Origin: Symbiodinium natans
Lineage: Eukaryota; Sar; Dinophyceae; Suessiales; Symbiodiniaceae
DNA length: 62,000 nucleotides
Direction of reading: 5' to 3'
Assembly (NCBI GenBank): GCA_905221605.1
Contig: CAJNDS010002097.1
Coordinates: 1-62,000 of the forward strand
Shown here: positions 17,601-28,515 of the stretch, piece after piece
Numbering within the stretch: the first letter of the stretch is position 1
Layout of the letters: each line of letters begins with the position of its first letter
Notes under the pieces: model-generated
Database searches by the model: none
Told to the model about the DNA's origin: nothing
What the model saw: only the letters and a program-made list of their open reading frames with translations
Position numbers and translations under genes: made by a program

Positions 17601-18060
17601 TCCCGAATGGGCTACCTGAGGCATTCCGTGGCTTTGAGTGCCCAGCTTCATTACTTCAGATGCTGAGCTACACATTCCTAGAAGCGCTTTTTTGGTTCTA
17701 CAGAGCTTCTACTTCTTAAGGTTCTTGGGCATTCTCAGGGCTCCAATCAGGTTGAGATCTGAAATCCGCAACCTTGGCTTTCCGAGGCTGCCGGGTACCC
17801 GCTGTCCAGCTGCCGGGCGCCCAGCTTCATTATTGAAAATCAGAAGCTAGACATTCCCAAACGTGTTTCTTTGTTTTGCACACACTTCCTAGAAGAGCTT
17901 CTAGGTTTTGCAGAGAGATCCTTCCCAAATTCGGCACCTCACACATTGTGGCTGCCTGATGCCCGCCTCAGCCGCCGGGTGCCCGCCGTCCAGCTGCCGG
18001 GCACCCGCCGCCCAGATGACGGGTACCCACCGCCCACCTCAAGTTCTGATCGAAGCTATG
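14690..18060. repeat. Higher-order satellite, mature period about 519 bp
   Basis: The segment starting CCCAGCTTCATTATTGAAAT recurs at about 14,977, 15,374, 15,870, 16,267, 16,786, 17,305 and 17,823, spaced 397, 496, 397, 519, 519 and 518 bp. Each unit contains up to three diverged monomers of about 130-170 bp that share a TTCCTAGAAG..CTTCTA palindrome and a GCTCCAA..AGGTTGA..AATCCGCAACC core, separated by minisatellite-like GCCGGGTGCCCGCCGCCCAGCT blocks. The two central units (16,786-17,823) are nearly identical, so expansion is recent. Short frames inside are repeated with the array and have no codon conservation. Confidence 0.95.
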
Positions 18061-18300
18061 CGTTCCTACAAGTGTTCCTTGGTTTTACGGCATTCCTTCT
18101 ATACACTTCTTCGGCATTGTTAGTGCACCAAACAGGTTGAGACCTGGAATCCGCAACTTTCCTTCCCGAATCCGTCGCCCGAGGCGTTCCGTGGCTGCCG
18201 GGCGCCCGCCGCTCAGCTCCTGGGCGCGCGCTCGGCTTCATTATCCGCCGACCCCCAGAACGGGGGCGGTGTCAGTGAAGACTCAGGGGCCTCGGGCCTC
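18060..18300. repeat. Degenerate edge of the satellite
   Basis: Carries a diverged copy of the satellite core (GGAATCCGCAAC) and GGGCGCCCGCCGCTCAGCT-like blocks, ending in unique sequence before a TTTAGGG cluster. Confidence 0.6.
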
Positions 18301-19191
18301 TGAAGTGGGGTTTAGGGTTTAGGGTTTAGGGTTTGGGGTTTGGGGTTTAGGGTGCAGGGGTTAGCGGGGGTGTTTGCAAGAGCGCGGTCTTCTTCCGCTG
18401 TGACGGCTTCGCGTTGCTTGGGGGCCAAAATCTGGTGATTCTCGGGTGAACGGCCCAACCGCATGAACTCCGGCAACCCTATGTAAACCCTATGTAAACC
18501 CCAAACCCTGCAACCTTTCACCGTAAAACCTACAAGGACATTATGCCCAACCTGAATTTTCAATGCGAAAACCTTTCAAGGACTTAGGACAGGGAACCCA
18601 CCCCATCAAATCCCTTCGTGCCCAGAGCTTGAGTTTGCAGATGCGCGAGCTTCTCATCTTAACCTTTGAATCAAACTGTCAGCCAACCGCCCAACCCTCA
18701 ACCCTCAACCCTCAACCCTCAACCCTAAACCCTAAATCCTAAACCCTAAACCCTAAACCCTAAACCCTAAATCCTAAACCCTAAACCCTAGAGCCTACAC
18801 CCGGTCATCAGCTATGGCGGCCCTCTGCGGCGCCTTCCACCGCCGGCCTCGAGCTTCGAATTCATTGGGTTTAGGGTTTATATATGGTTAGGGTTTAGGG
18901 TTTAGGGTTTAGGGTTTAGGGGTTTCGGGTTTAGGGTTTTCGGGTTTAGGGTTTCGGGTTTCGGGTTTAGGAGTTAGGGTTTAGGGTTTCGGGTTTAGGG
19001 TGAACCCCGCGCCCTAAAATCTCAACTCTAAACCCGAAGTCCCCAGCCCTGGGAGTTCGGAGTCTCGGGTTTTCGGAGTTAGGTTGGAACTGAACTTACC
19101 GGTTCTGGGGAAATAGAGAATTTCGGTGCCGTGCGTAGTCGCTCGAGTAGTGGTATAGGCGGATATAAGGTTGCGAATTCCCTCATGCCGC

Positions 19192-19337
19192 CTAAGCCCT
19201 AAGCCCTAAGCCCTAAGCCCTAAGTCCTAAGCCCTAAGCCCTAAGCCCTAAGCCCTAAACCCTAAACCCTAACCCTAAACCCTAAACCCTAAACCCTAAA
19301 CCCTAAACCCTAAACCCTAAACCCTAAACCCTAAACC
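19192..19337. repeat. Array that changes from CCCTAAG to CCCTAAA
   Basis: About nine CCCTAAG variant heptamers run directly into about ten canonical CCCTAAA heptamers, so one variant has been locally homogenised. Confidence 0.9.
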
Positions 19338-22300
19338 GCTCCAATGCTTAGGCATGCTTATGCGATTTGGTGTTCGGCTTTCAGTCGGCAGTTGCCCATA
19401 GGGATGTCGAGTGTTGGGGCTTGGGGGGGAACGTTGAGTTGTGGAGTAGTTGTGGTAACCCTAAACCTTAAACCCCAAACCCCAAACCCCAAACCCTAAA
19501 CCCTAAACCCTAAACCCTAAACCTTCATGATCTATGTGCGAGGGTGCTTGGGTTTCGAGGTGCTTGGCCGATTGGGCTTCTTTGGCGCTTTAGAGGAGTA
19601 GGGACTCGGTCTCAGTCGTTACTACGACTGCTGATGTATTATTCTTCTTCTTATTCTTCCTATTCTTCTTTTTCTTCTTCTTCTTCTTATTTTCGCTTTA
19701 ATTCCCCGCCGCGCTCCTACTCTTTACCTTGAAATCGAGTGTTGAGGGCTCCAGCGCACCTCTAAACCCATGCCCAAGCCTGCTCAGCCTCATCTTTAGC
19801 CACCCCCCCTCCCCCCCCACCCCCCACCCCCCCAACCCCCCCAAAACCCATCAAAACGGGGGAGGGGGGAGGCTCCTACACTGTTTCCGGCAGAGAGGTT
19901 TAGGGTTTAGGGTTTAGGGTTTAGGGTTTAGGGTTTAGGGTTTAGGGTTTAGGGTGCTTGTGCCCTTTCCGTGATAGAGAGTGATGCCCAGAAGGTGTTA
20001 GGCGGAATCGGAGTTCCGACTTGAGGGCACAAAGCCCGAATTCCCCTAAACCCTAAACCCTAAACCGTAAACCGTAAACCCTAAACCCTAAACCCTAAAC
20101 CGTAAACCCTAAACCCTAAACTTTAAACCCCTAAGCCCTGCTTGACTGACATTGCCCGGTATTTACACCCGCCCTACACCCCAAACCCTAAACCCTAAAC
20201 CCCAAACCCTAAACCCCAAACCCCAAACCCCAAACCCTAAACCCCAAACCCCAAGCCCTAAACCCCACTGAATGAACCCTAAGCCCTGTAGCAAAAACCC
20301 CAAAGTATGGAGCACTGGAACCAAGGAATGACCTTGCTCACGAACCCCCTTCCCTGCCCCCGCCCCCCAGCTTCAATAGATGCCCGAAACCCAACAACCC
20401 TCATAAGAACCCTGCAGGTGAAGAGGGTGCCTGGCTTTCATTGATCTTTGCAGCTTCGCACAAACGATGTGAATCCAGGCCCTAAACCCTAAACCCTAAA
20501 CCCTAAACCCTAAACCCTAAACCCTAAACCCTAGGATCTTAAGCGAGTCATTTCGAGAGTTCAGAGTTGAGGGCTTCGGGCTCAAACGACCGCCTGTACA
20601 TTCAGTCATGGAATCTTCAAGGCTTAAGCTTCAAGCCCTACATGCCCAACCCTGAACCTAAAGGGTTTAGGGTTTAGGGTTAGGGTTTAGGGTTTAGGGT
20701 TTTGGGTTAAACCCTGTATCAACCTCAGGTAGGCCCAAGCAACTGCCCTGCACCTCTCCTCGGGCGGCACATAGCTGGTACTTGGTGCAAGGCTTCGACT
20801 CGGATTTACTTCCTGAATCAGGGTTTACGGGTGTAGGGGAGAATACGCAGGGTACCCCGTTTTGTTTCTTTCTGTAACTCGTGCAAGCACCAAGCCCCTA
20901 AACTCCCAAAATTCCAAAACCTCCCTCAACTCCCCAAACCCTAAACCCTAAACCAGGATGCTAGTTTCCATCTCAATGCTCTCCGGGGTTAGGGTTAGGG
21001 TTCATAGGGAGGATTTTGGGGACTTAGGGAATTAGGGATTTAGGGTTTAGGGTTTACATAGGGCTTAGGGTTTAGGGTTTGGCGTTTAGGGATTTCGGGG
21101 TTTAGGGATTTCGGGGTTAGGGATTTGGGGGTTTCGGGTTTAGTCCATGAGGCTATGGCTACAAAAGTTTATGACTCCAAGCTCTTGCTGCCCTTCTTGT
21201 AGCCCCTCTGCTTATACCCCAAACCCCAAACCCCAAACACCAAATTCTAAACCCTATGAACCCCGAGTCGAACCCTAAATCCGCAATTACGGACAGCTTG
21301 GGGAAGGGGTTTTCCAAGCTAGGGCACCGGGTTTGGGGTTTAGGGTTTAGGGATAGGGTTCATTAAGAAGTCACCAACGGCTTGTATCAGGGGTACGTGG
21401 GGCAAACCACCCACCCTCAAGCGCTAGAGCAAACCCCACAACCCTGACGCTTTTGAGCCTTGGTAGCCCAGCCTCTAGATTGTTCAATGCTTTCAAACGA
21501 GAACCCGAGCGGCTTTACATGGTATCCTCCTCTTGGCGAGCCCGCCATATGGACCTCGGCTACCCTAAGTTACTAGACTAAGCCCCCTAAAGCCCCTAAG
21601 CTTGAGACCCGCAAACAGGGTTTAGGGTTTAGGGTTTAGGGCTCCTAAAACCCCTCAAGCCCCTAAAACCCCTAAAGCCCAAAGCCCAAAAAAAACCTAA
21701 GGCCTCGAAGAAACAACAAAGACGCAAAAGCCCCAAACCCCAGCCCTATATACCCTGAACCCTAATCCCTACAATCCCTAACCCTAAACCCTAAACCCCG
21801 GCCGTAGCCACCCTTTTCTCGGGTGCCTGGACCCACAATAAATGGAGCCATTGGAGAATGGTCGAATAGAGAGCCCCTAGGGCTCGCCTTGCCACTGGGC
21901 CACCAGAGTGGCGCCCATAGTTACACAGGATCCTCACCCCCCTGCCCCCTGCCCCGCCTGGCGCATCCTAGCCCCCCCCCTTGCCCCGCTGCCCCCCCCT
22001 TGGCCCCTCCCCGATCCTGAGCCCAGCAGCAGGGGGGCATCCCCCCTCCCGCTCCCGCTTTCCGCGAGGCAGGCGTTGTCCGAGGATGCAGACATAGGCA
22101 CATCCGGGATCCACCGCTTCGAAGTGTCTTAGGGTTTAGGTTTCAGGGTTCAGGCCCCTCCTGACCCGCTCTGGCCCCCGCCCCGACTTGATGGTGGGAA
22201 TTGAGGGCGACAGCCCTAAACCCTAAAAGGTAATGGTTTGGGTGGTGGCCTGTGAAAGCTCACAGCGGGTGGGGGAAAAAGAACCAGCACCAATGGAATT

Positions 22301-23210
22301 GTTGTATGACATTGAAAACAGATGCCTTCGCGTGACATGCTGCCCCCCCACACCGCCTGGGTGTGTAGGGGCGCCATTTACACATGGTACTTACTGCCGC
22401 TGCGTGGCGAGACGCCCTAAACCCTAAACCCTAAACCCTGAACCCTAAACCCTAAACCCTCAACCCTAAACCCTAACCGCTCAATAAGGACCCTGGCTAG
22501 CCATGAACCCACAGTGGAGGTTCCCCAAGCAGACCCTGGCAACCCCACATCCCCAACTCGAGCTGCGGCTTGAAAGTTGAGGGCTTGAAGATTAGGGTTT
22601 AGGGTTTAGAGGGTTGAGGGTTTAGGGTTGAGGGTTGAGGGTTGAGGGTTTAGGGTTTAGGTTTATATAGGGTTTGGGGTTTCGGGTTTAGGGGTAAGGG
22701 CTTGGAGTTTAGGGCTTCGGGTTAAGGGCCTTGGAGTTTAGGGTTTTGGGTTTATACAGGGTTTGAGGTTCAGGGTGTTTAGGGTTTAGGGCGAGGGTTT
22801 AGGGTTTAGGGTTTGGGGTGTAAGCCCGGCAGGCCCTTAAAACCCAAACTGAGCGCCCCTGCTGTCTTTGGCTGTGTCCGGCACAGCGCGGGATGCCCAA
22901 GCGAAGGGACGGAGAACATAAAAATCAGCCAGTCCGATGGGAGACAGGCGGTTTAGGGTTTAGGGTTTAGGGTTTAGGGTTTAGGGTTTAGGGTTTAGGG
23001 TTTAGGGTTTAGGGTTCTACCCGCAGAAGGACATCTACCTCAGGCCCATGGAGTGAACTATTGGGGAAAGTGTAGGGATTAAACCCGTAAAACCCTAAAC
23101 CCTAAACCCTAAAGCCTGAATCCGAAACCCGAATCCTAACGACCCTAAACCTTCAACACTGAATCCTCAACCCTGAACCGGAAGACACGGCTCAGGAGTC
23201 AGGGCCCACC

Positions 23211-23378
23211 CTAAACCCTAAACCCTAAACCCTAAACCCTAAACCCTAAACCCTAAACCCTAAACCCTAAACCCTAAACCCTAAACCCTAAACCCTAAAC
23301 CCTATACCCAAACCCTAAAAAAAACCCTAAACCCGAAACCCTAACCCTAAACCCCAAACCCTAAACCCCACACCCTAA
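23211..23378. repeat. CCCTAAA array
   Basis: About 13 exact heptamers followed by degenerate copies (CCCCAAA, CCCGAAA). Confidence 0.95.
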
Positions 23379-23495
23379 CCAGCGGATTCATCTTCGGTGT
23401 GGGGTTGTTGGATTTTACACTCAACTCTTCTCCTCACCCGGACCTCTTCTCCTCGCCCATCTGTAGTGCCCATGCCCAGACAGTCCCTGAATTGA

Positions 23496-24056
23496 GCTGC
23501 ATTGTGGACTCTGCTTTTTTTGGGCCAGGTCGTCCCGAGACCTCTCTGGGCTCTCCAGGGATTTTTGGGCCAGGTCGTCCCGAGACCTCTCTGGGCTCTC
23601 CAGGGATTTTTGGGCCAGGTCGTCCCGAGACCTCTCTGGGCTCTCCAGGGATTTTTGGGCCAGGTCGTTCCGAGACCTCTCTGGGCTCTCCAGGGATTTT
23701 TGGGCCAGGTCGTCCCGAGACCTCTCTGGGCTCTCCCAGGGATTTTTGGGCCAGGTCGTCCCGAGACCTCTCTGGGCTCTCCAGGGATTTTTGGGCCAGG
23801 TCGTCCCGAGACCTCTCTGGGCTCTCCAGGGATTTTTGGGCCAGGTCGTCCCGAGACCTCTCTGGGCTCTCAGAGATTTTTGGGCCAGGGACCTCTCTGG
23901 CCCAGGAGAGCCCAGAGAGGTCTCGGGACGACCTGGCCCAAAAATCCCTGGAGAGCCCAGAGAGGTCTCGGGACGACCTGGCCCAAAAATCCCTGGAGAG
24001 CCCAGAGAGGTCTCGGGACGACCTGGCCCAAAAAAAGCAGAGTCCACAATGCAGCT
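23496..24056. mobile_element. Foldback element with 45-bp internal repeats
   Basis: The ends are inverted copies: AGCTGCATTGTGGACTCTGC on the left and GCAGAGTCCACAATGCAGCT on the right. Between them are eight direct copies plus one truncated copy of a 45-bp unit (GGGCCAGGTCGTCCCGAGAC then CTCTCTGGGCTCTCCAGGGATTTTT in two parts), then three copies in inverted orientation from about 23,904. The whole can form a long hairpin. It resembles foldback (FB-type) transposons; no transposase is encoded. Because 45 is a multiple of 3, long spurious frames exist in several phases on both strands. Confidence 0.85.
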
Positions 24057-24365
24057 GGGGACTTCTTGAGTGACGGCGGACGGCGGGAAGCAGAAGCCCA
24101 GAGTCTGTACTACAGCTGAAGGCTGAGGGCGTTTTTCGGTGAGAAATGGTGAGAAGCAAAGGCTCAGAGTCCACACTGCAGCTGGGGCCTTTCTGGGGTG
24201 ACGGCGTCAAGGCCCAGAGTCTGTACTACAGCTGAGGGTGTTTTGCGATGACGGCGGGAAGCAAAGGCGCAGAGTCTGCACTACAGCTGAGGGTGTTTTG
24301 CGGCGACGGCGGGAAGCAAAGGCCTCGAGTCAGTACTACAGCTGAGGGTGTTTTTCGCAACCCTT
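24057..24365. repeat. Tandem repeat of about 60 bp, related to the foldback ends
   Basis: Five imperfect units contain GACGGCGGGAAGCAAAGGC, GCAGAGTCTGCACTACAGCT and GAGGGTGTTTTGCG. The middle segment is homologous to the inverted terminal sequence of the adjacent foldback element. Confidence 0.85.
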
Positions 24366-24429
24366 GCGAAGCAATCGTGCATGTCGCAATGTTTCTTGCC
24401 TTGAGCAGATGAGCATCAGAACACTTTTC

Positions 24430-24960
24430 AATTTTCTACTTAGGGTAATTGGGGATTAGGGTGTCCTTTCAATGCCGACTAGACAGTGATATATTTATAA
24501 GAGACCCCGTGCGCGTTTTTGTATCCCGGTGCCGCATGCCGGGGGGTGGCCCAGGGCCTGACCAGGCCGGGCTCACCCGTTTTTTAACAAAACGACATTT
24601 TATACGACTTATCGGCATTGAGTTGACAGGACCAATTTTTTTATATCTAGTTACAGTAGAGCCCCCCCTGCCCAGGCCGAACTAGGATGAATGGTATAAA
24701 TGAATTTACACGTGAGATGGCAAAACACAAGTACAACATGAATTCATGCTGGCCTGGGCTAGAGGGAACCCCAGGCCCAGGTGTGAGCCCCTATTGGGAC
24801 CCGACACCCTTCCACGGGCCCCCCTTCTTCAAAACGATATATATAAAACTTAACCGGGGGTTTGGGCTCGGGAAAATTATACAGGGGCAATATCTAGACC
24901 TAGAAGAATCAAAACATCGTGGGGCAAAAATGCACCCCACGGTATTGCAGGACTAATATG
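24430..24960. repeat. Ancient duplication of an AT/GC-alternating segment
   Basis: Two diverged halves (about 24,530-24,680 and 24,750-24,905) share the order GGCCTG..CCAGGC..GTGAGCCC or CTCACCCG, then AAAACGA..ATAAAACTTA or TATACGACTTA, then GGACCAAT or GGGGCAAT..ATATCTAG. Open frames of 78 and 89 aa cover it, but neither looks like a known protein. Confidence 0.4.
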
Positions 24961-25007
24961 TGCCCTGCGGAGGGGCCGAAAAGGGCCCGTTTTTTATAGG
25001 TGCAAGC

Positions 25008-25082
25008 AACATGAGCATCAGCAACATGAGCATCAGCAACATGAGCATCAGCAACATGAGCATCAGCAACATGAGCATCCAG
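25008..25082. repeat. 15-bp tandem repeat AGCAACATGAGCATC
   Basis: Five copies, the first four exact. The flanking 24,400-24,425 carries a GATGAGCATCAG relative. Confidence 0.95.
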
Positions 25083-25860
25083 CATCCTCATCGGCATCAT
25101 ATCAGGACGGCATAGTCATGGCCTGGAATTGTGGCGAAAAAGACAACTTGGAACGTGCCTGGACAAGAGCCAGGGAGAGCGAGCGAGATGGACGGGGGGG
25201 GACCCCCCCCAATTAAACAGACCCTATAGGATTACGTCCGGATGGGTTGTGGACATGAAAAGTGCGACCAGGAGCCTATAGGCCCAGTACTCAAACCCAT
25301 CCGTAAACCCGGCATGAACCCAGAGAAGGCCTCCTGGGGCATGAGCCGCTTCACGCGCACGCAGGCTCCTCCTCCACAAGGCGCACCTCGTAGGTCTCTG
25401 GCTGAAGCTTCAGGGATTTTGGTGAACAGAACCCCTACATCTTAGAAGGTTTGGGGTGTGGTCAGGGTTTCGTCAGGCGAGCCAAGGGTTACAGTCGAGT
25501 TCAGGCTTGTGGGCGATTGAAAAACTTGGGCCACCCTACCGGACCTAGTTTTGGAAGTTTTGCGCAATCAGGCACCTGGGCAGTGGACAGGGATGGGGGG
25601 GTGGGGGGGGGGTTCTGGGCTATTCAGGGCCGTCCGACAGACCTACTGGATGGGAGCGTTAGCAGGGATGGCTGGGGGCCGCGGGGGTCCTGGTACAGCG
25701 TACTCTCCCCCCCGCTATCCTACTGCCGGGAAACCGTTCTATTATATTCCAGAACGACCTGACAGCCCTCCATCGCCCCAGTCTTCCCGCCTGCATCTGT
25801 GGCCATATTCTGGATGCTGCCCACGCAGTGCCAGCGGAAGCTTGAGAGTAAGGACCCAAA
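25083..25860. other. Non-coding, mixed composition
   Basis: Contains a G7/C7 pair at 25,194-25,210, which can pair as a hairpin, and a G-rich stretch at 25,587-25,612. No convincing coding frame or named repeat. A short CCCTAAA cluster closes it at 25,858-25,882. Confidence 0.5.
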
Positions 25861-26044
25861 ACCCTAAACCCTAAACCCTAAACTTCCGCCTCTTGGGCTT
25901 GACCCAGGAGCTTCAGGTTTATAGTAGGGTTTGATCGAACGTTTTAGGCTTGAGGTTTTTTAATGTTTTGGGTGCTGAGTTCGGCCAAGAGCTCACATAA
26001 CGTTTCCTGACCCTCGCTACTTGGCCTGTCGGCTCGCTAAACTG

Positions 26045-27005
26045 TCATGTCAGCGGAAGCCGACACAACAGGTCGGCATGTCTGGCCTTGATCCTAAATG
26101 CTTGAGGCAGGTGCAGCTTGACTATGCCAGGACGGATCCGTGTTTGTGGGGCTGCTTGCCTACTTTCACGCATCTTTCTAGAGAATTCCAGAAACTGCAA
26201 CTCCGCACCTGTGGAGGCAAAATACAATGCTTCATTACCCTGGTGTCGCTCGCTGCTATGAGGTAGAGTTCCAGGCCCGGCTTGCCAATACGGGCCGCAT
26301 CAAGTGCCAAGGAAAGCCTTTGTTCAAATGTTCAAATGTGCCCAACAGAAAAATCAAGTGTACACGTACTATATTCCTTACCGGGATCCAAGTTCGAAAA
26401 AGAAGCGTTGCAGGCTTGCTCCATGTCAAGCGCAGCGTCGCCTGGTAGGCCGCCATTTCAGACGCTATCAACTTGTTTGCCTGGAGAGTCTTCTCCAGCG
26501 CACGTGCTGAAGCTGCCACAGTTGGCTGCTGGCCATTGGCGGCTGACCGCAACGCCCATTGCTTGACGTGCGGGTCCACCCGCCTTCGCTTGCATGCGCC
26601 GCCTGGGACGCTGGTCACCTCGGCCTCCGCCGACTTGTGCCACGTGAGATCGCCCCATCTCTCTGCTTCTTCTTCCACGGTATGTGACAAAGCGGTGACG
26701 ATTTCCGAAAGCCAATGGCGAATGGCCGGGCATTCTACATGCTGGTACAACTGCCGCATCTGCTTCCACAGGCACAGCTGCGGGGGACCATCCGCGACGG
26801 CGTTGCTAGCAAGTCGTGCTACCTCTTGGAAGCAAGGGCACTTCCCCTGCAGTTTGGGCTCCCTGGCACACTGGCCCATGCTACTGGCGTTTGGCTGGAG
26901 GGGCTGAAGATCCAATGCTGCAGGCAAGCATGCCTGGAAAAAATGCCCGGCAGCGCTGTCCGCGAGCAGGCGATTGTGCATGTTTTTTCCTGAATTTAAC
27001 CGCAA
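26045..27005 (-). CDS. Exons of an unrecognised minus-strand gene, possibly a remnant
   Basis: A 249-codon frame (26,256-27,005) includes CLWKQMRQLYQHVECPAIRH, WLSEIVTALSHTVEEEAERW and GDLTWHKSAEAEVTSVPGGA, a basic cluster CKRRRVDPHVKQWAL, and ALEKTLQANKLIASEMAAYQ. It is helical and Cys-containing at its start. The frame becomes less protein-like below about 26,430 (probable intron). A second frame at 26,045-26,227 reads GAELQFLEFSRKMRESRQAA and may be the next exon. No family is recognised. The gene may be complete with exons at 27.35-27.96 kb, or decayed. Confidence 0.45.
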
Positions 27006-27429
27006 TAGGTTGGGAAGACACTTGAATGCTGCTGGTTAGAATATCCGAGATATGCTATTGTAAAAAGAAACATGTAACACTTGCATGGGAGGTCTCGGGA
27101 AGTCAAGGCAACTGAACTAAACCTCAGAAGAAAAAAACGGATGCACGAAAATGTCGGCAAGGATTCCAAACGCTTGGGCCAAGCTCCCGCCATGAAGGGA
27201 CCCCGAACACTTCAATGGAAGGGTTGGGACTGCGCTCGCGAGAGCAACTAGTGCCTAAACGCAACTCTTGGCCCCAAGCGCTATAAACTCTGAGAAGTGA
27301 TAACTTCGATTGAAGATCAACGCCGCAATCGGTGAACTTACGCGACCTTACCGAAAGGACTGGCAGGCCAAGTCGCGCTTCGAAGACCAAGCAAGAAGCA
27401 AACATACTAGTCCTGTTGTGGTGACCCAG

Positions 27430-27626
27430 TGCTCCTGCTCGGCATCTGACGTGTCTGCTGCTTGATTCCTCAGTGCTGCGCCTGATTGGTCCATGTGCTC
27501 ATCGGGGTTCGCGAGAACAGACACTGAGTTTCTCCAAGATTGCCAATTTCTCACGAAGACACGCCAGGGCTGTTCTGCGCGCGGCCCAGTTTCAAGCCAG
27601 CCTAGGTTTCCCACCAGTCGTCGCAA
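27430..27626 (-). CDS. Probable upstream exon of the 26-28 kb gene
   Basis: The frame reads EQPWRVFVRNWQSWRNSVSV then LANPDEHMDQSGAALRNQAA. Trp-rich and protein-like, same strand as the 26.0-27.0 kb exons. Between them (27.0-27.4 kb) only short frames occur. Confidence 0.35.
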
Positions 27627-27748
27627 CTCCCACCGAAGCTCACCGTCGGAGCCTTCACGGGTTGCAAGGATCCAGCTGCTACGGCTACTATGATCTCATC
27701 CCTAAAGGCCGAGGTAAACCTCACCTAGCAAACCTTGTCACATTGTGC

Positions 27749-27900
27749 TCATAGGGCCCTGCTTGTTTTTGAAGAGTTCCAACCTGCACTGCTCGGGAAC
27801 GCCTTCCAGTGGCAGCTTTCCACATGTCCAGATGGCAGCATCGCTCTGAACCGCAACATCAAACCCAAGGAAAAATCAGCCATTGTGCGGGCCGCTGGGC
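27749..27900 (-). CDS. Possible exon of the 26-28 kb gene
   Basis: The frame reads MADFSLGLMLRFRAMLPSGH then VESCHWKAFPSSAGWNSSKT. Moderately protein-like and oriented like its neighbours. Boundaries are not resolved. Confidence 0.3.
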
Positions 27901-27959
27901 GGCTGGGCTCTCGGTGACCAATGTGGTCTAATAAGAATACTGGATGGTGGACGGACACT

Positions 27960-28190
27960 GTGTTTCTACGATACTATAGTGTATATAACATTATGACTAT
28001 ACTAACTACATGGTTATACGTGGTATAACAGAGCAAAGGATGGCCTTGCAAGATCACACAACAATGTATAACTTGTGTAACATACGATGCTATATTCTGG
28101 GCCTGTGCGCAGCCAGCAACGGCAAGGTTGACCAAGGGGACCTTTCCGAAGGGGACCTGTTGGCCGACTCCGAGCAGATGATGGGAACAT
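27960..28190. other. AT-rich segment and unassigned spacer
   Basis: Positions 27,960-28,100 are AT-rich with several TATAAC/TATA motifs. It could be the 5' flank of the minus-strand gene, though dinoflagellate promoters are not recognisable by sequence. Confidence 0.3.
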
Positions 28191-28480
28191 TAAACCCTAA
28201 ACCCTAAACCTTACACCCTACACCCTAAACCCAACCCACTGAAGAGTCGCTGGGCTAAATGGGCATCCATGCAGGCGCAGCGGCATAACAGGGATCACCC
28301 TAAATAGCCCTCCCACAAGAACTAATTCTTGTGTTACCCTCAGGCGAAAAAAACCTTATATCCTGAGGCCTTTGGGCACAAAAACCCGGAAAAACCAAGA
28401 GTTCTTGGAGCCTTAAGACCCTAAACCCCAAACCCCAAACCCTAAACCCCAAACCCTAAACCCCAAACCCCAAATCTACA
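28190..28480. repeat. CCCTAAA clusters with a spacer containing a short palindrome
   Basis: Clusters at 28,190-28,230 and 28,418-28,475. Between them, ACAAGAACTAATTCTTGTGT at about 28,315-28,335 is a near-perfect palindrome. Confidence 0.7.
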
Positions 28481-28515
28481 TCCACTTCGCGGGCCAGGAG
28501 GAAGTTGCAGCTGCG

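Larger units (their letters stand above)
18306..23390. other. Gene-free mosaic of telomeric arrays and short spacers
   Basis: CCCTAAA-oriented arrays occur at about 18,694-18,795, 19,192-19,337, 19,455-19,524, 20,045-20,133, 20,178-20,275, 20,479-20,534, 22,414-22,474 and 23,211-23,378. TTTAGGG-oriented arrays occur at 18,306-18,353, 18,866-19,000, 19,899-19,955, 20,662-20,705, 21,028-21,140 (degenerate), 22,594-22,820 (degenerate) and 22,949-23,016. Spacers of 50-400 bp between them show no credible coding frame. A TTC-rich stretch lies at 19,640-19,700 and C-rich stretches at 19,800-19,870 and 21,930-22,030. Confidence 0.85.

Noticed and set aside
14970-18140. Repeated frames of 60-95 codons with PSFIIEIQKLDVPK-like sequence
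   Set aside because: They follow the satellite period, have no consistent frame preservation between monomers and are present on both strands.
21803-21830. Spliced-leader 5' end (CCGTAGCCA)
   Set aside because: Only nine bases match, the following sequence diverges from the leader, and no ORF follows.
18137-22427. Short frames ending in GFRV or NPKP
   Set aside because: TTTAGGG gives GFRV followed by stop, and CCCTAAA gives NPKP followed by stop; these endings are artefacts of telomeric arrays.
23399-24210. Five long overlapping frames (205-258 codons) on both strands
   Set aside because: The 45-bp repeat is a multiple of three, so several frames stay open; the translations are simple repeats and palindromic mirror images of one another.
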